Under the pieces are notes generated by a model, which was not told the DNA's origin, made no database searches, and saw only the letters and a list, made by a program, of their open reading frames with translations. A DNA stretch of 64,000 nucleotides from Sternotherus odoratus (lineage: Eukaryota > Chordata > Testudines > Kinosternidae): NCBI GenBank assembly GCA_032164245.1, contig JAVMKO010000003.1, forward strand, positions 4,536,651-4,600,650, written 5' to 3'. Positions 21,029-32,239 of this stretch are shown here, in pieces (position 1 is the stretch's first letter; each line of letters opens with the position of its first letter). A program made the position numbers and the translations under genes.

Positions 21029-21465
21029 TGTGGCAGATCGCCTTCTTGCCCCCCTCCAGACACAGGCAGGAGACTCTTCTTTTGCTCCAAACAGTGCTCT
21101 TTATTTACAGTGCAGCTCATGCAGACTCCACCACCTACTATACACAGCTGTATACACAGCTCTACAGCTTACAGCTCTAAACACGGCTCTATACACTGCT
21201 CTGCAGCTTAGCTCCTTACATAGCTCTATACCCAGCTCTACAGCTTAGCTCCTTCTCTCTATCTTACTCCTCCACACCACCACCACCCTAGGCTTCCTGC
21301 CTGGCAGGCTTTTATCCCCCCTGGGGAGGCTGCCAGGTGCAACCCATCCAGGCTGATTGCTCTGCAGCCCAGGTGGCTGATTAGGCTTCTCTGCAGGGAG
21401 GTTTTGCAGAGGGTTTTTCTCCCTCTTAAAGGGGCGGCAGGCTGGGTCAGGCCCACCCTGCCACA
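21029..21465 (-). mobile_element. Solo LTR (437 bp), TGTGGCAG..CTGCCACA
   Basis: The outer ends TGTGGCAG and CTGCCACA are perfect inverted repeats starting TG and ending CA, and GTAT flanks both sides (21025-21028, 21466-21469). Read on the minus strand there is a GATAAAAG TATA-like box near 21311-21318 and an AATAAA near 21099-21104, as in an LTR promoter/poly(A) layout. The stretch 21135-21252 is an imperfect tandem array of 'acagctctatac'-like units. No internal coding region remains. Confidence 0.75.
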
Positions 21466-22740
21466 GTATTATAAACCAGCAGTGCCAACTGAAACCCTCT
21501 CTGCCCGTCGGCAGACACCCCGTGTAAAGAATGCCGGGTGAGCATAAGAAAATCCGTGATGACTCCGAACAGTGACGATGCTGCTGCTAAGAAAATGAAG
21601 AATACTTGTCACCTTATCAACACTATCAACCACTACCTCTTGGAGCCCCATGTGTTTCTGTTATTGGTGTGGAGAAGATGGGCACTACCTACGTGAATGT
21701 CCCAATCTTGTGGCTTGGTTCGGGATTGAGGACAGTGGGAAATTTCAGAGGGACCAGGTAAGGGAGCACCAGGGGTCCCATAAACACCTTCCCCCAACTC
21801 ACGAATGTGAAGGCTGAGTCTGCCTCTAGCTAGGTCAGGCTTGCCTGTGGAGACCAAAGGCTGAGGCTGGAGTGAATATTGAGGGAACAGTGTACCGCTG
21901 TTCTACACAGTGGCTCTCAGGTCCCTATCGTCTGCAGACCATTTTGTCACCAACATCAGACCCATTAGCCCTGCAGCTCCTAACCAGGTTGGCCATATGG
22001 GGCCGGGAGACAACCAGTCCCCAGACCTGGGATGAGTGCTAGTGAAATTTAAGTTCCTGAAGGATGTGGTTGGTATTGAGAAAGAGATGGACACTCTTGT
22101 TTGATCTGTATGTCCATCATCTATGCAAAGCAGGTGCAGTAGAGTAGCTGGGTGGGATCCTGAGGTCAGATTCCCAAAAGTGGTGCCTACTTACGGGGTG
22201 GCTGGAGCAGGGGAGAGTGACCTGATTCCCTGACTTACTGGGTGGAGCTGGCTAAGCCCTGCCACTCAGACCCTCCCCGAGCCGCCTCTTGGCTAATCTG
22301 GTCATTTTGCTCTTGCCAATGGATCCTCAGATGACACGAGCAAATGGGACACATGACCAGTTTGCCAAAAAAAGTTGGGACTCCTGGCACATGGCTTAAA
22401 AAGAGGGACTGTCCTGGCCAAAATGGGATGTATAGTCAGCCTAGGCTGTAGTAATAATCGCCCAGGGAACACAGGCCCCTCTAGAGAGCCCCGGACCCTC
22501 CACCTGCCTTGAGCAGGGGCCAGGGGTCCTGAGAAGTAGATAATTTATAAAGTAGAGAATGGAAGCTGGCATCATGGAGATGGGGATGGGATCAGGGGGG
22601 TTGACCTTCGGATACTGAACTAGAGATGACAGGTAGAGACAGGACATGAAGGGCCTGTGGCAAATTGCTGGCACTAATATGATGGGTCCCGTGCTTTCTC
22701 TTGTGGGGGGTTCAGGGTGCCATTTTTGACATAACACTTT

Positions 22741-22980
22741 TCAAGTATATAAAAGGATGTTACAAGGAGGAGGAAGAAAAATTCTTTTTCTTAACCTTTG
22801 AGGATAGGACAAGAAGTAATGGGCTTAAATTGCAGCAAGGGAGGTTTAGGTTGGACATTAGGAAAAACTTCTTAACTGTTAGGGTCGTTAAGCACTGGAA
22901 TAAATTTCCTAGGGAGGTTGTGGAAGATTGTCTAACCTGCTCTTAAAAATCTCCAAACACCTGTCAGGGATGGTCTAGAA
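22741..22980 (+). mobile_element. CR1-type LINE 3' end, left part
   Basis: The frame reads [35 protein letters not shown], the C-terminal tail of the CR1 reverse-transcriptase protein as I remember it. The element is interrupted by a hAT insertion and resumes at 23280. It is a degenerate, non-functional copy. Confidence 0.75.
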
Positions 22981-23271
22981 CAGGGTTTTTTAAACTGGGA
23001 GTCGCGACCCCCCGGGGGGTCACCGAGCGCTCCCCGGGGGGTCGTGAGCTCCTGCCGCCGCCGAAAAGCTGCCAAATGGATTATTTACTCATTCGGCGGC
23101 TTTTCGGTGGACATACCGAGCGCTCTCGGAAGCGCTCGGAATGTCCGCTGAAAATAGCCGCTGAATACGGAAGTATTCAATTCGGCGGCTTTTCAGCGGA
23201 CATAGAAGGGTCGTGCCGCGCCGCCAGAGTAGAAAAAAGGGTCGCGGTCTCAACAAGTTTGAGAACCGCTG
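22981..23271 (+). mobile_element. Non-autonomous hAT element with 8-bp duplication, nested in CR1
   Basis: It starts CAGGGTTTTTTAAACTGGGA and ends GTTTGAGAACCGCTG, with GTCTAGAA on both sides (22973-22980 and 23272-23279). The interior holds nested palindromes ('gaccccccggggggtc' and three copies of 'ttcggcggcttttc'). Confidence 0.88.
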
Positions 23272-23279
23272 GTCTAGAA

Positions 23280-23365
23280 AACCCTTAGTCCTGCCATGAG
23301 TGCAGGGGATTGGACTAGATGACCTCTTGAGGTCCCTTCCAGTCCTACAATTGGAGCATAAATTG
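23280..23365 (+). mobile_element. CR1-type LINE 3' end, right part
   Basis: It continues the LINE tail after the hAT insertion: 'ggggattggactagatgacc', 'tcttgaggtcccttccagtc' and 'ctacaatt', the classic CR1 3' terminus. Confidence 0.75.
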
Positions 23366-23701
23366 GTCATTATATTTCTCCATCTCAACCCACGTTCTTT
23401 AGGAAAAATTAATAACCCAGCTCCTTATTCTTGCCTTTCATTGTACTCATGAGTGCTTTGTATAAGCATCTCATTAATTCTGAACTCACGGATCAAAAAT
23501 ACAACAGATTCAAAATTAGCTCCCTTCTGCTGTCTTAATAGCAGGTAGAGGAAGGAGCCTTTCTGTTTGAAAGTATTAAAAATATAGAAAGGAGTAAAAG
23601 AAAACCTATCAAATTCCTCTTCCTAAGCATCTCTGCCAGGGGAATAAATTTCTTCTCCAAATAATTTTAAATTTGGCACAAACCATTTCCCAAGAAGATA
23701 G

Positions 23702-24545
23702 TGATTCATAGAGTTTAAGGCCAGAATGGAACATTAGATCATCTAGTCTGACCTCCTATATGTCACAGGCCACTAAATTTCCCCTACTTATCCCTGCATT
23801 GAACCCAGTAACTTGTGTTCAGCTACTGCATCTCATCCAAAAAGCCTCCATTCTTGATCTGAAGACATCCAGAGATGGCCAATCCACCACTTCCCTTGGT
23901 AGTTGGTTTCAATGGTTAATCACCCTCACTATTACAATCTTGTGCATAATTTCTAACTTGAAGTTGTAGGACTTCAGCTTCTAGCCACTGGTTCTTGTTT
24001 TGCCTTTCTCCGCAAGATTAAATAGCCCTTTTGTACCCAGGATTTTCTCCCTGTTAAGTGATTTCCCCATCATTTTGATAAGCTAAAGAGATCAAGATCT
24101 TGAAGTCTTTGACTGTAAAGCACTTTCTCCAGCCCTTGAATAATTTTTGTGGTTCTTTTCTGCACCCTGATCAATTTTCCGACACCCTTTAAAAAAATTT
24201 AGACATTAGAACTCTTCGCAGTCTTCCAGTCTTGGTCTCATCCATGCTGCATATGGCAGTAAAATCACCTAACTGCTTCCCCCTTTATACATCCAAGGAT
24301 CACATTAGCACTCTTGGCCACAGCAGTATACTGGGAGATCATGTTGAGTTGCTTGTCTACTGTGACCACTAAATCCTTCGTAGTGTCACTGCTTGCCAGG
24401 ACACAGTTCCCTCATTCTGTGGGTATGGCCTGCATTTATTGTTCCGCGATGTATATAAATTTGCATTTCGCTGTATTAAAGCACATTCTCTTTGAATGGG
24501 TCCATCTTCTCAAGTCATCCAGATTGCTCTGTATGATTGTCCTCA
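23702..24545 (-). mobile_element. CR1-type LINE fragment, minus orientation
   Basis: The left edge 'attcatagagtttaaggcca', 'gaatggaacattagatcatc', 'tagtctgacctcctatatgt' is the reverse complement of a CR1 3' end. The similarity then drifts through AT-rich sequence typical of an old copy. The right boundary is approximate. Confidence 0.6.
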
Positions 24546-24584
24546 TACTTATAATTAGTTACCACTGTGCCAATCTTTGTCAAT

Positions 24585-24795
24585 GGATAATAGCCAGGAT
24601 GGGCAGAGACGGTGTCCCTAGCCTCTGTTTGCCAGAAGTTGGGAATGGCTGACAGGGGATGGATCACTTGATGATTCCCTGTTCTGTTCATTCCCTCTGG
24701 GGCACCTGGCATTGGCCACTGGCGGAAGACAGGACACTGGGTTAGATGGACCTTTTGGTCTGACTCAATGTGGCCATTCTTATGTTCTTATGTCA
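24585..24795 (+). mobile_element. CR1-type LINE 3' end
   Basis: The blocks 'agcctctgtttgccagaagt', 'cacctggcattggccactgg', 'ggttagatggaccttttggt' and 'ggccattcttatgttcttat' are the standard 3' end of a turtle CR1 subfamily; the same 3' end ends the copy at 52620. Confidence 0.75.
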
Positions 24796-25830
24796 TCTGC
24801 AAATGTTATCAGTAGTTATTTTTATAGTTATTTCCAGATCACCAGATGAATAAAGGACCTTTTCCTTCTCTTCTTTCTATGGTTTCAAACCCTTCAGGCT
24901 AAGCATATTAGTGTGATGTTGTGGCTCAAAGGATCGGCAGTGTTAGCTTTCAGGTTCAGCTTAACTTGACATCATTCGACTTCAAGGTAACAGACATTTA
25001 TTATCAAGGGAGACTGTTTATACCTCTCAGGGCTATTTTTTAGATAGCAGGTGGATGGTCAGGTAGATAGCGCTGCATTAGTTTATGTTGGGTTCACATT
25101 TGAAAGATTTTCCTTCACAATCCGGAAGTTTAAAAACATAACTCTTCAAGTGATAACATAGAGGTTACAGAAACGGATGGAGCCTCCAGAAAGGTGTTAG
25201 AACTACAGTTCTGCCTGTTCCTCCTCACTCTGAGCCCACTCTGAGAGGAGGAGGAAAAAGGTGATGGGACACCAGAGAGGAAAGAAGTCTAGTAATTCCG
25301 CACAGACGGCCCTAAGATCAAAATGAAAGGATACCCCAAAACGCACAATCCAAATTGATCAGGTCGCATGACTCTCATCTAACTCCACTACTTCCGTTCA
25401 TTTAACCAATGCAGACCAACCAAACAACCCACACAGAATCCCCTTTCTTCCCCAACTCCTCCACAGACCTTGTGAGGAAAATGAGTAGTACCATTTGCAG
25501 CCGTGACAACCCAGCCCACACAAAAGACTGCCAGCTACAGTCTGAAATGCCCAGCAACTCTAAAAATGAACCTCGAAAACAACAAGAAACTCTTGACACT
25601 GACAAACATCCCTGCATTGGACTTGGCAACCGGTGGGCTCAGGATGTATCTCCAGCTTACTGAGTCTGCAGCCTGGCTCCAGGCTATTCTGATGCACACC
25701 TCATCTTGGTTGTATAATCAATAATGCCCTCTCTAAAGGAATGAATGAGCCAAAATACGCAAAACACTGACGGGGGACTTGCACACTTTAAACTCCCAAC
25801 ATTACCAACCTCATTTAAGCCTCTATGTAT
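24796..25830. other. Unique-looking non-coding stretch
   Basis: No repeat or exon was recognised. Short open frames here lack splice sites and family similarity. Confidence 0.4.
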
Positions 25831-25837
25831 TCTTAAA

Positions 25838-25915
25838 AAGCGACAAAGAGTCTTGTAGCACCTTATAGATGGTAGCACTTTTGCAGATCCAGATTAACAC
25901 GGCTACCCCTCTGAT
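25838..25915 (-). mobile_element. Penelope-like end fragment without ribozyme core
   Basis: It matches the outer arm of the next feature ('aaagagtcttgtagcacctt', 'cagattaacacggctacccc', 'tctgatac') but the central hammerhead part is deleted. Confidence 0.55.
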
Positions 25916-25931
25916 ACTATGTACTCTGAAG

Positions 25932-26099
25932 AATCAGAGAGGTAGCCGTGTTAGTCTGGAATTGCAGAAGTTACAGAGAGTCCTGTGGCACCTTAAAGAC
26001 TAACTAAAGTATTGAAGCATAAGCTTTCGTGGGCTAATACCCACTTCATCGGATGCCCCAATACTTTAGTTAGTCTTTAAGGTGCCACAGGACTCTTTG
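25932..26099 (-). mobile_element. Penelope-like end with hammerhead-ribozyme fold
   Basis: It contains 'aatcagagaggtagccgtgt' and then two arms that are inverted repeats over 38 of 39 bases (25976-26014 and 26059-26097). Between them the minus strand reads CCGATGA, the hairpin AGTGGGTATTAGCCCAC, GAAA and AGCTTATGCT. This is the hammerhead core order, with stem I from the arms, stem II from GTGGG/CCCAC and a 3-bp stem III. Core base U4 is C here, so activity is doubtful. Hammerheads are known in Penelope-like retroelements. Confidence 0.7.
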
Positions 26100-26845
26100 T
26101 AACTTATCTACACTCTGAGTAGTTTTGCAAGGACACCACTAGATGGTGCTATCCACCAAGGTTTTATTCTTTATTGCTTACTCGTCACACCCTTTTCAAG
26201 CCACCGGACGGCACTACCAGTTCTGCGAAGCCAGTAGACTCCAATGCAAACAACCGCCAAGTTTTGTTCAACTCCATGTCACACTAATTGCAAAAAAATT
26301 AAAAAAGTGAACTTGCATATATTCAAATAATGTACGTGACTTGCAACTTGCACTCTAAGTTTATCGGCAGTACCCCCTTTGACCCTTCCTCTAGTAGGGG
26401 AGAGTCTAGGACATGGAACTGTGTCTAGGGATGCTGAAGTAGCTGAATGGGGGACTGCTGGCATTGCCTGGTTAGATGAGTGCTGGCAGTCTGGGATGCC
26501 TGGGTGCTGGCTAAGGGTAGCAGGGGTGTCTGGGCGGGTGCTGTCAGGGTAGGGGGGTGCTGGGATGTTTGGGAGTGCTGGGTTAGGTGGGTGAATGCTG
26601 CCTGGGAGGGGAGCTGAACTCTGTCTGTGGGGCTGGTAGCTAGGGTGTCTCTGGAAGGCAGGGGACTGAGATGTGGCAGGGACGTCTCTGGTTATCCTCA
26701 GGAGCAGGGTGTAGGTCTGGCTGGGAGCAGGGGCGCCATGGGGTGTGTGTGTGGGGGGGGAGAATTTCATACCTGAAGTCTGCTCACAGCTACGCCCTAG
26801 CCCCAGATGAAGCTTGTAACTGCAAAACAGCTTGAGTGGGATATG
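26100..26845. other. Non-coding stretch with G-rich low-complexity part
   Basis: The part 26430-26640 is rich in 'ggtgctgg' and 'ctggg' words. The minus-strand frame there is Pro-rich and shows no family similarity or splice sites. Confidence 0.4.
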
Positions 26846-26849
26846 TGAT

Positions 26850-27155
26850 ATGTAAAGCTACAGTGATGTCACGGAGATCATGGAAACCACAGGTGCTAGC
26901 CACTGGCCAGCAGGGGGTTCCCAACCCCTGTGGGCAGTGGGGGTCCTTCAGAACTACCACTTACCACAGGTGATGGGGCTGCCTGAAGCTGACCAGCTGC
27001 TGTTGATTCTGGACCCTCCTCTCTCCCCATTTTGTCTGGGATATTTTTATTAAAAATCACAGACAGGTCATGGACTTCTGTGAATTTTTGTTTATTGCCC
27101 ATGACCTGCCCATGAGTTTTACTAAAAATGTCTGTGACAAAATATGAGCCTTAGT
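26850..27155 (+). mobile_element. Palindromic MITE-like repeat
   Basis: The segments 'ttaaaaatcacagacaggtc' and 'gacctgcccatgagttttac' are inverted relative to each other around 27075, and the right edge 'gtctgtgacaaaatatgagc' reads as a terminal repeat. The left boundary and target duplication were not fixed. Confidence 0.45.
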
Positions 27156-27162
27156 GATGAAT

Positions 27163-27780
27163 CCTAGAATATCAGGGTTGGAAGGGACCTCAGGAGGTAT
27201 CTATCCAACCTCCTGCTCAAAGCAGGACCAATCCCATTAAATCATCCCAGCCAGGGCTTTGTCAAGCCGGGGCTCAAGGACGGAGATTCCATCACCTTCC
27301 TAGGTAATCCATTCCAGTGCTTCACCACCCTCCTAGTGAAATAGTTTTTCCTAATATCCAACGTAGACCTCCCCCACTGCAACTTGAGACCATTACTCCT
27401 TGTTCTGTCATCTGGTACCACTGAGAACAGCCGAGCTCCATCCTCTTTGGAACCCCCCTTCAGGTAGTTGAAATCCCCTCCTTATCAAATCCCTCCCCTC
27501 ATTCTTCTCTTCTGCAGCCTCTTCTCATAATCCATGTGCCCCCAGCCCCCATCATTTTTGTTGCCTTCCGCTGGACTCTTTCCAATTTGCCCACATCCTT
27601 TCTGTAGTGGGGGTGAGGGGACAAAACTGGACGCAATACTCCAGATGTGTCCTCACCAGTGTGGAATAGAGGGAAATACTCACTTCCCTTGATCTGCTGG
27701 CAGTGCTCCTACTAATGCAGCCCAATGTGTTCTGTGCTGCTCCCAGCTTCATCTTTAGGACAGGGAGTTTGTTTATAAAC
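27163..27780 (-). mobile_element. CR1-type LINE fragment, minus orientation
   Basis: It starts with the inverted 3' end 'agaatatcagggttggaagg', 'gacctcaggaggtatctatc', 'aaagcaggaccaatcccatt', then the inverted C-terminal coding region, in which many stops occur. It extends to about 27780. Confidence 0.8.
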
Positions 27781-27924
27781 AGAGGCAGGATGATTAAGAT
27801 AACAAAAAACTCCACCTTAAATTAAATTAAGGATTGTGAGATGATCCTTAAAGCATTGTCAGGCACTCCAGTTAAAAAATAGGAAACAAAGGGTAGGAAT
27901 AAAGGATGAGAATGGAGAGAGGTA

Positions 27925-28810
27925 AACAGTGCTGTCCCCGGAAGGGGTCTGTATTGGGACCAGCACTGTTCCACATATTCATAAAAGACCTGCAAAAAGG
28001 GGTAAAGAGTGAGGCAGCAAAATCTGCAGATGATACAAAATTCCTCAAGATAGTTAAGTCCAAAGCTGACTACAAAGAGTTACAAAGGGATCTCACAAAA
28101 CCGGGTGACTGGGCAACACAATGGCAGATGAAATTCAATGTTCAAAGTAATGCTGATGGCAAAACATAATCCCAACTATACCTACAAAATGATGGGGTCT
28201 GAATTCGCTATTACCCACCAAGAAAGAGATCTTGGAGTCATTGTGGATAGTTCTCTGAAAACATCTGCTCAAAAAACCGAACAGAATGTTGAGACTCATT
28301 AGGAAAGGGATAGATGATAAGATAAAAAATAGTGTATTGTATCTATGTAAACCCATAGTATGCCCACATACTGAATACTGTGTGCAGATTTGGTCACCCC
28401 CATCTCAGAAAAGATATATTGGATTTGGAAAAGACACAGAGAAGGGCACCAGAAATGATTAGGGGTATGGGACACCTTGTGTATGAGGTGAGATTAAAAA
28501 AGCTGGGACTTTTCAGCTTGGAAAAGAGATCGCTGAGGGAGGGGGAGATATGATATAGGTCTATAAAATCATGACTGGTGTGGACAAATTGAATAAAGAA
28601 ACATTATTTACTCCTTCACATCATACAAGAACTAGGGGTAACCCATTGAAATTAATAGGCAACAGATTCAAAACAAGCAAAAGGAACTCTTTGTGAAGGC
28701 CATAACTATAATAGGATTCCAGTACGAACTAAAGCAGTTCATGGAGGATGGGGTTTTAGCTTGGTAGGCAGGGATGCAATAACACGTTCTGCCTGCCCCA
28801 GACTCCTTTT
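27925..28810 (+). mobile_element. LINE (CR1-like) reverse-transcriptase fragment, broken
   Basis: The frame reads GSVLGPALFHIFIKDLQKGV and then ADDTKFLKIV, the FADDT-type catalytic block of a reverse transcriptase (here SADDT), and further on QRRAPEMIRGMGH and EVRLKKLGLFSLEKR in another frame. Several frameshifts and stops show that it is dead. The 3' end near 28810 lacks the normal terminus. Confidence 0.7.
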
Positions 28811-29446
28811 CTAGAAACTGGGAATGGGCGATAGGGGATGAACCATATGTTAGCATTAGAGCTGAGTGGATCTGATATTTATTTAATTTTCTTTCTTTTC
28901 TATAGGAATTAGGTGCAATGCTCCTGGCAGCCATTGCTAAGTTATCTGCCAAAAAACCCCAGCGCTTTCCAGTGTCTAAATAGCCCCTGGAATCACGGTT
29001 AAAGTTGCCCCAACCCTCCTCTTCCAAAATCTGAAATGGTGCCCCTGGCTGGGAAGCAAGGACGTTTCCTGAGGGTTGGGAGAGGGTGGGGGTCAGTGTG
29101 GGGCCTGGTGGGGGAGCCGGGGGCTAGTATGGAGCTCCCTCAGTTTGTGAGGTGACAAGCCAGCTGGCTGTGGTCTGGTAATCTGACTGCATGGGGCAGT
29201 GGAGAGGATTTTTCACAGCTCAGCTGAGTGTCTGCAATTGCATAACACCCAACAGGAATTATTACCAGATGCACTGTCCCTTGGTGTCCATCTCACAGAC
29301 TTGCCCTGCCGCATTTAATGGGGTGAATAAGGGACGCAAAAGCAGGGAGGATACTTGTGCTCTTGTTTTTGTGTCAGGGGATGCTGTGTGCCCACAGATT
29401 TGCCAGAGCTGGACACAGTGACCCTGCTGGCTGGGCAGGAATCACC
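28811..29446. other. Unassigned non-coding stretch
   Basis: No exon or repeat family was recognised. It resumes at 30319 after the hAT insertion. Confidence 0.35.
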
Positions 29447-30310
29447 CAGGGCCGGCGACAGGGTGGTACAATGGTTACAGCTGTACCGGGCCCCGGACTT
29501 CAGGGGGGGCCCCCTGAAGTCTGGGGCCGGTACAGCTGTAACCGTTGTCGCTGGGGCTGTGAGCGAGGTGCGGCTCGGGCAGCCGCTGCCGCGCTCACCA
29601 GCCCCCTTCCCCGGCACCCAGCAGCCTCCCCCGCCCCCCTTTGCTTCTCCCGGCAGCCAGCCCCGCCCCCCTTTGCTTCTCCCGGCCGGCCATGTGGCCG
29701 CAGCACATGCGGGGGTTGGGGCCTGCAGGAGGTAGGAGACAGGCCGGGGAGAGGAGAGGAGGGAAGGGGAGGGGGGGGGGAAGCAGGAGATCGGCGGGGG
29801 GGGGGGGCGCGGGGGAGGCAGGAGGCCAGGGGGGGCCGCGGGAGATCGGCGGGGGGGGGCCCGCGGGAGGCAGGAGATCGGCGGGGGGGGTGCGGGAGGC
29901 AGGAGACCGGCCGGGGGGGGGCCGCGGGAGGCAGGAGACTGTCCGGGGGGGGCCGCGGGAGATCGGCCGGGGGGTGCCGCGGGAGGCAGGAGATCGGCGG
30001 GGGGGGCCGCGGGAGGCAGGAGACCGGCCGGGGGGGGGGGCTACGGGAGATCGTCCGGGGGGGGGGGCGCGGGAGGTAGGAGACCGGCGGAGGGGGGGGC
30101 CCTCGGGCGGCGGGAGATCGGCCGGGGGGGGGCGCGGGAGGCAGGAGACGGGGGGGGGAGAGCAGGCAGGGGGAGACCGGCCGGGGGTGGGGGGACCGCG
30201 GGTGGCGGGAGATCGGCCGGGGGGGGCGCAGGCGGCGGGAGACTGGCACGGGGGGCCCCGCGGGCGGCGGCAGACCGTACGGGGCCCCAAAATTCCTGTC
30301 GCCGGCCCTG
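29447..30310 (+). mobile_element. hAT element with palindrome and large G-rich minisatellite
   Basis: The ends CAGGGCCGGCGACAG and CTGTCGCCGGCCCTG are perfect inverted repeats, flanked by GAATCACC on both sides (29439-29446 and 30311-30318). Just inside the left end an almost perfect hairpin of about 39-bp arms runs from 29471 to 29550 around GGCCCC. From about 29740 to 30290 an imperfect array of roughly 30-bp units ('gcgggaggcaggagaccggc' plus a G-run) fills the interior. The long frames it generates on both strands are not genes. Confidence 0.88.
29740..30290. repeat. G-rich minisatellite inside the hAT element
   Basis: The unit is about 28-32 bp: CGCGGGAGGCAGGAGA, then CCGGC or TCGGC, then a run of 6-11 G. 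About 17 variable copies are present. The repeated G-runs could form G-quadruplexes on the plus strand. Confidence 0.85.
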
Positions 30311-30318
30311 GAATCACC

Positions 30319-31830
30319 TAGACACGGGAAGTGCTCAGTAGCTGTTTGAAGCTATTTAGGCGATTTCCATTGTGGGCGTGCAGCCTGGCAGAGTCACTCT
30401 TTGAGAGGGGAACCAATGGGAGGGGAGGAGGAGGAGTTGAGGAGGAGTTTATAAAGAGAGGGGGCCTGCCAGATTAACAGGAGGGGTCCCCTATGGACCA
30501 GTGCAATGACCACCAGGGTTTGCTGTGAGCGTTGGGACTGTGTTCAAGGCCTTTGACAGTTTGGATATGGGAAGCAGGTTCCCTCAGCCCCACTGAGGAA
30601 GAAAGAGGACTAGAGCAGGCTTAGCTAACGGCAGGCTATTGTAGTAGCGACCCGAAAGGCGTGTGAAGGAGTCAGGGGAACTATCACTTATTGCCCAATT
30701 TTAAGGAGCTGACACCATTCCACAGCAACTGAGAAAGGTAAGTCTGCCCAGAGAAGAGCCCTAGGGGGAGCAGTTGTATGTACAGGCAGGTAAGATGTAG
30801 TATTTGAGCTTTGACGGTGACAGGGACTCCTGGGGGGGTGCATGCTTCGTTGCTTGTGTGACATACCACGGACCCCTTGCATTCCTCCATTTGCCTGCAC
30901 AAGTTCCCTGTGTTTCCCCTCTATTTCAGGGAGTCCCTGAAATTCCTCCCAAAGCCCCCTGCCAGGTTTATGTGCGCCTCCCATACGAGGGTCCCTATTC
31001 TCTCTCCCCAGCGGTTCTGTGTGCCCTTATTCCCACTTCCCCCCATTCTCTCCATTTCCCCCTTTCCTCCAGTGGCAGGGTGGCCCCATATTCTTTTCCT
31101 CCATGGTAGGGGCTCTGTGGGCCTCCCCTTCCCATGGCAGGGTGCTCCAATCTCCCTTACCATGGGTTCTGCGTTCCCACTGGCATGGCACCTCATTGTC
31201 AACACCGTATGTCAAGGGATCTGTGTGTCATTCTTCCCCTCCCCCACCACCACATCCCACCTCTCTTCCCTCCAGATTGAAAGAGAGGAGGGAACACTTG
31301 GTGCCCTCTCCTCCCTATTTGGAGCAGGCTTTGAGGCAGTAGGGCATTCAGAAGGAATGAAAGACACTTCTTTCTTTTCTCCTTCTGGCTGTCCCTGCTG
31401 GCTGAGTATCTGTCCCATGGGGAGAGCAATTATTTCCCTTTTGGTTAGGATTTGAACATGTGAAACTCTATTGAGAGGATATCCTTGGGTGGTGTTGGTG
31501 TTAGTAGGTGTCATCAATAGATGACCGTGGCTCCATGTGTACCCCATTTTCCCTCTTTCAATGTTCTGATTGTCCCCCAAATCAATATGATTCTGGCCCT
31601 TGATACCAAGAACATTCCCTGAAATCTTGGAATTGTTTGAATGTATTGTTCAAAAGTTATCACGTTACAAAGACATGCTGTTGAGTGTATGGCCTTGAAA
31701 GCTCCCTCAGAAGCTTGTGGGGAACCCCAGGAAAGTAGAACAGCCCTTGAAAGAGAATGACAATATTCACATTTGCTTCAAGGGTGACAGGTAAACTGTT
31801 ATGTATTCATTCACCTATAGATTCAGCAAA
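30319..31830. other. Non-coding stretch with a TATA-like box
   Basis: The part 30420-30720 has 'gagtttataaagagaggggg', which resembles an LTR or promoter core, but no LTR ends were found. The rest holds no exon I can support. Confidence 0.35.
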
Positions 31831-31835
31831 CAATA

Positions 31836-31957
31836 TCCGACGAAGTGGGTATTAGCCCACGAAAGCTTATGCTTCAAAACTTTATAGTTAGTCTTTAAAG
31901 TGCCACAGGACTTTACCTCTGCTATTCCAGACTAACACGGCTACCTCTCTGATTCTT
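31836..31957 (+). mobile_element. Penelope-like end with hammerhead fold, plus orientation
   Basis: It reads CCGACGA (31837-31843), the hairpin AGTGGGTATTAGCCCAC, GAAA, GCTTATGC and TTC, then 'ttagtctttaaagtgccaca' and 'gactaacacggctacctctc'. Only the 3' half of stem I is present, so the element is 5'-truncated. U4 of the core is C. Confidence 0.65.
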
Positions 31958-32239
31958 AATATCCATTAAGGAGTCTATCAGAGATTTAACTGTATATTTT
32001 CTACCCCCCTCCCTCCAGTCAAGAAAAGACAAAGTTCTGATCTGCACCACAGCAGAGTTTCAGAAATAGGAAAGAAATACTGACATTAGCAAATTGCCTT
32101 CCCCAATTTTTCACCCCATCCCAAGCCCCCTGCACGAGAGGACACCCAAAGTGCTTGGCTTGTGTAGCTAACCAAAAGAAGGCTGAAGAGAGATTTCGTC
32201 AAAGGGATCAATACAGGGGAGGGAGAGGAGTTATTTAAG

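Noticed and set aside
29357..30321. Open frames of 226-249 residues on both strands, Gly/Arg/Ala- or Pro/Arg-rich
   Set aside because: They lie inside the G-rich minisatellite of a hAT element, are open in several frames at once, and follow the repeat period.
28811..30700. An LTR interrupted by the hAT at 29447
   Set aside because: A TATA-like box is present at about 30450, but no TG..CA ends or duplication could be found.
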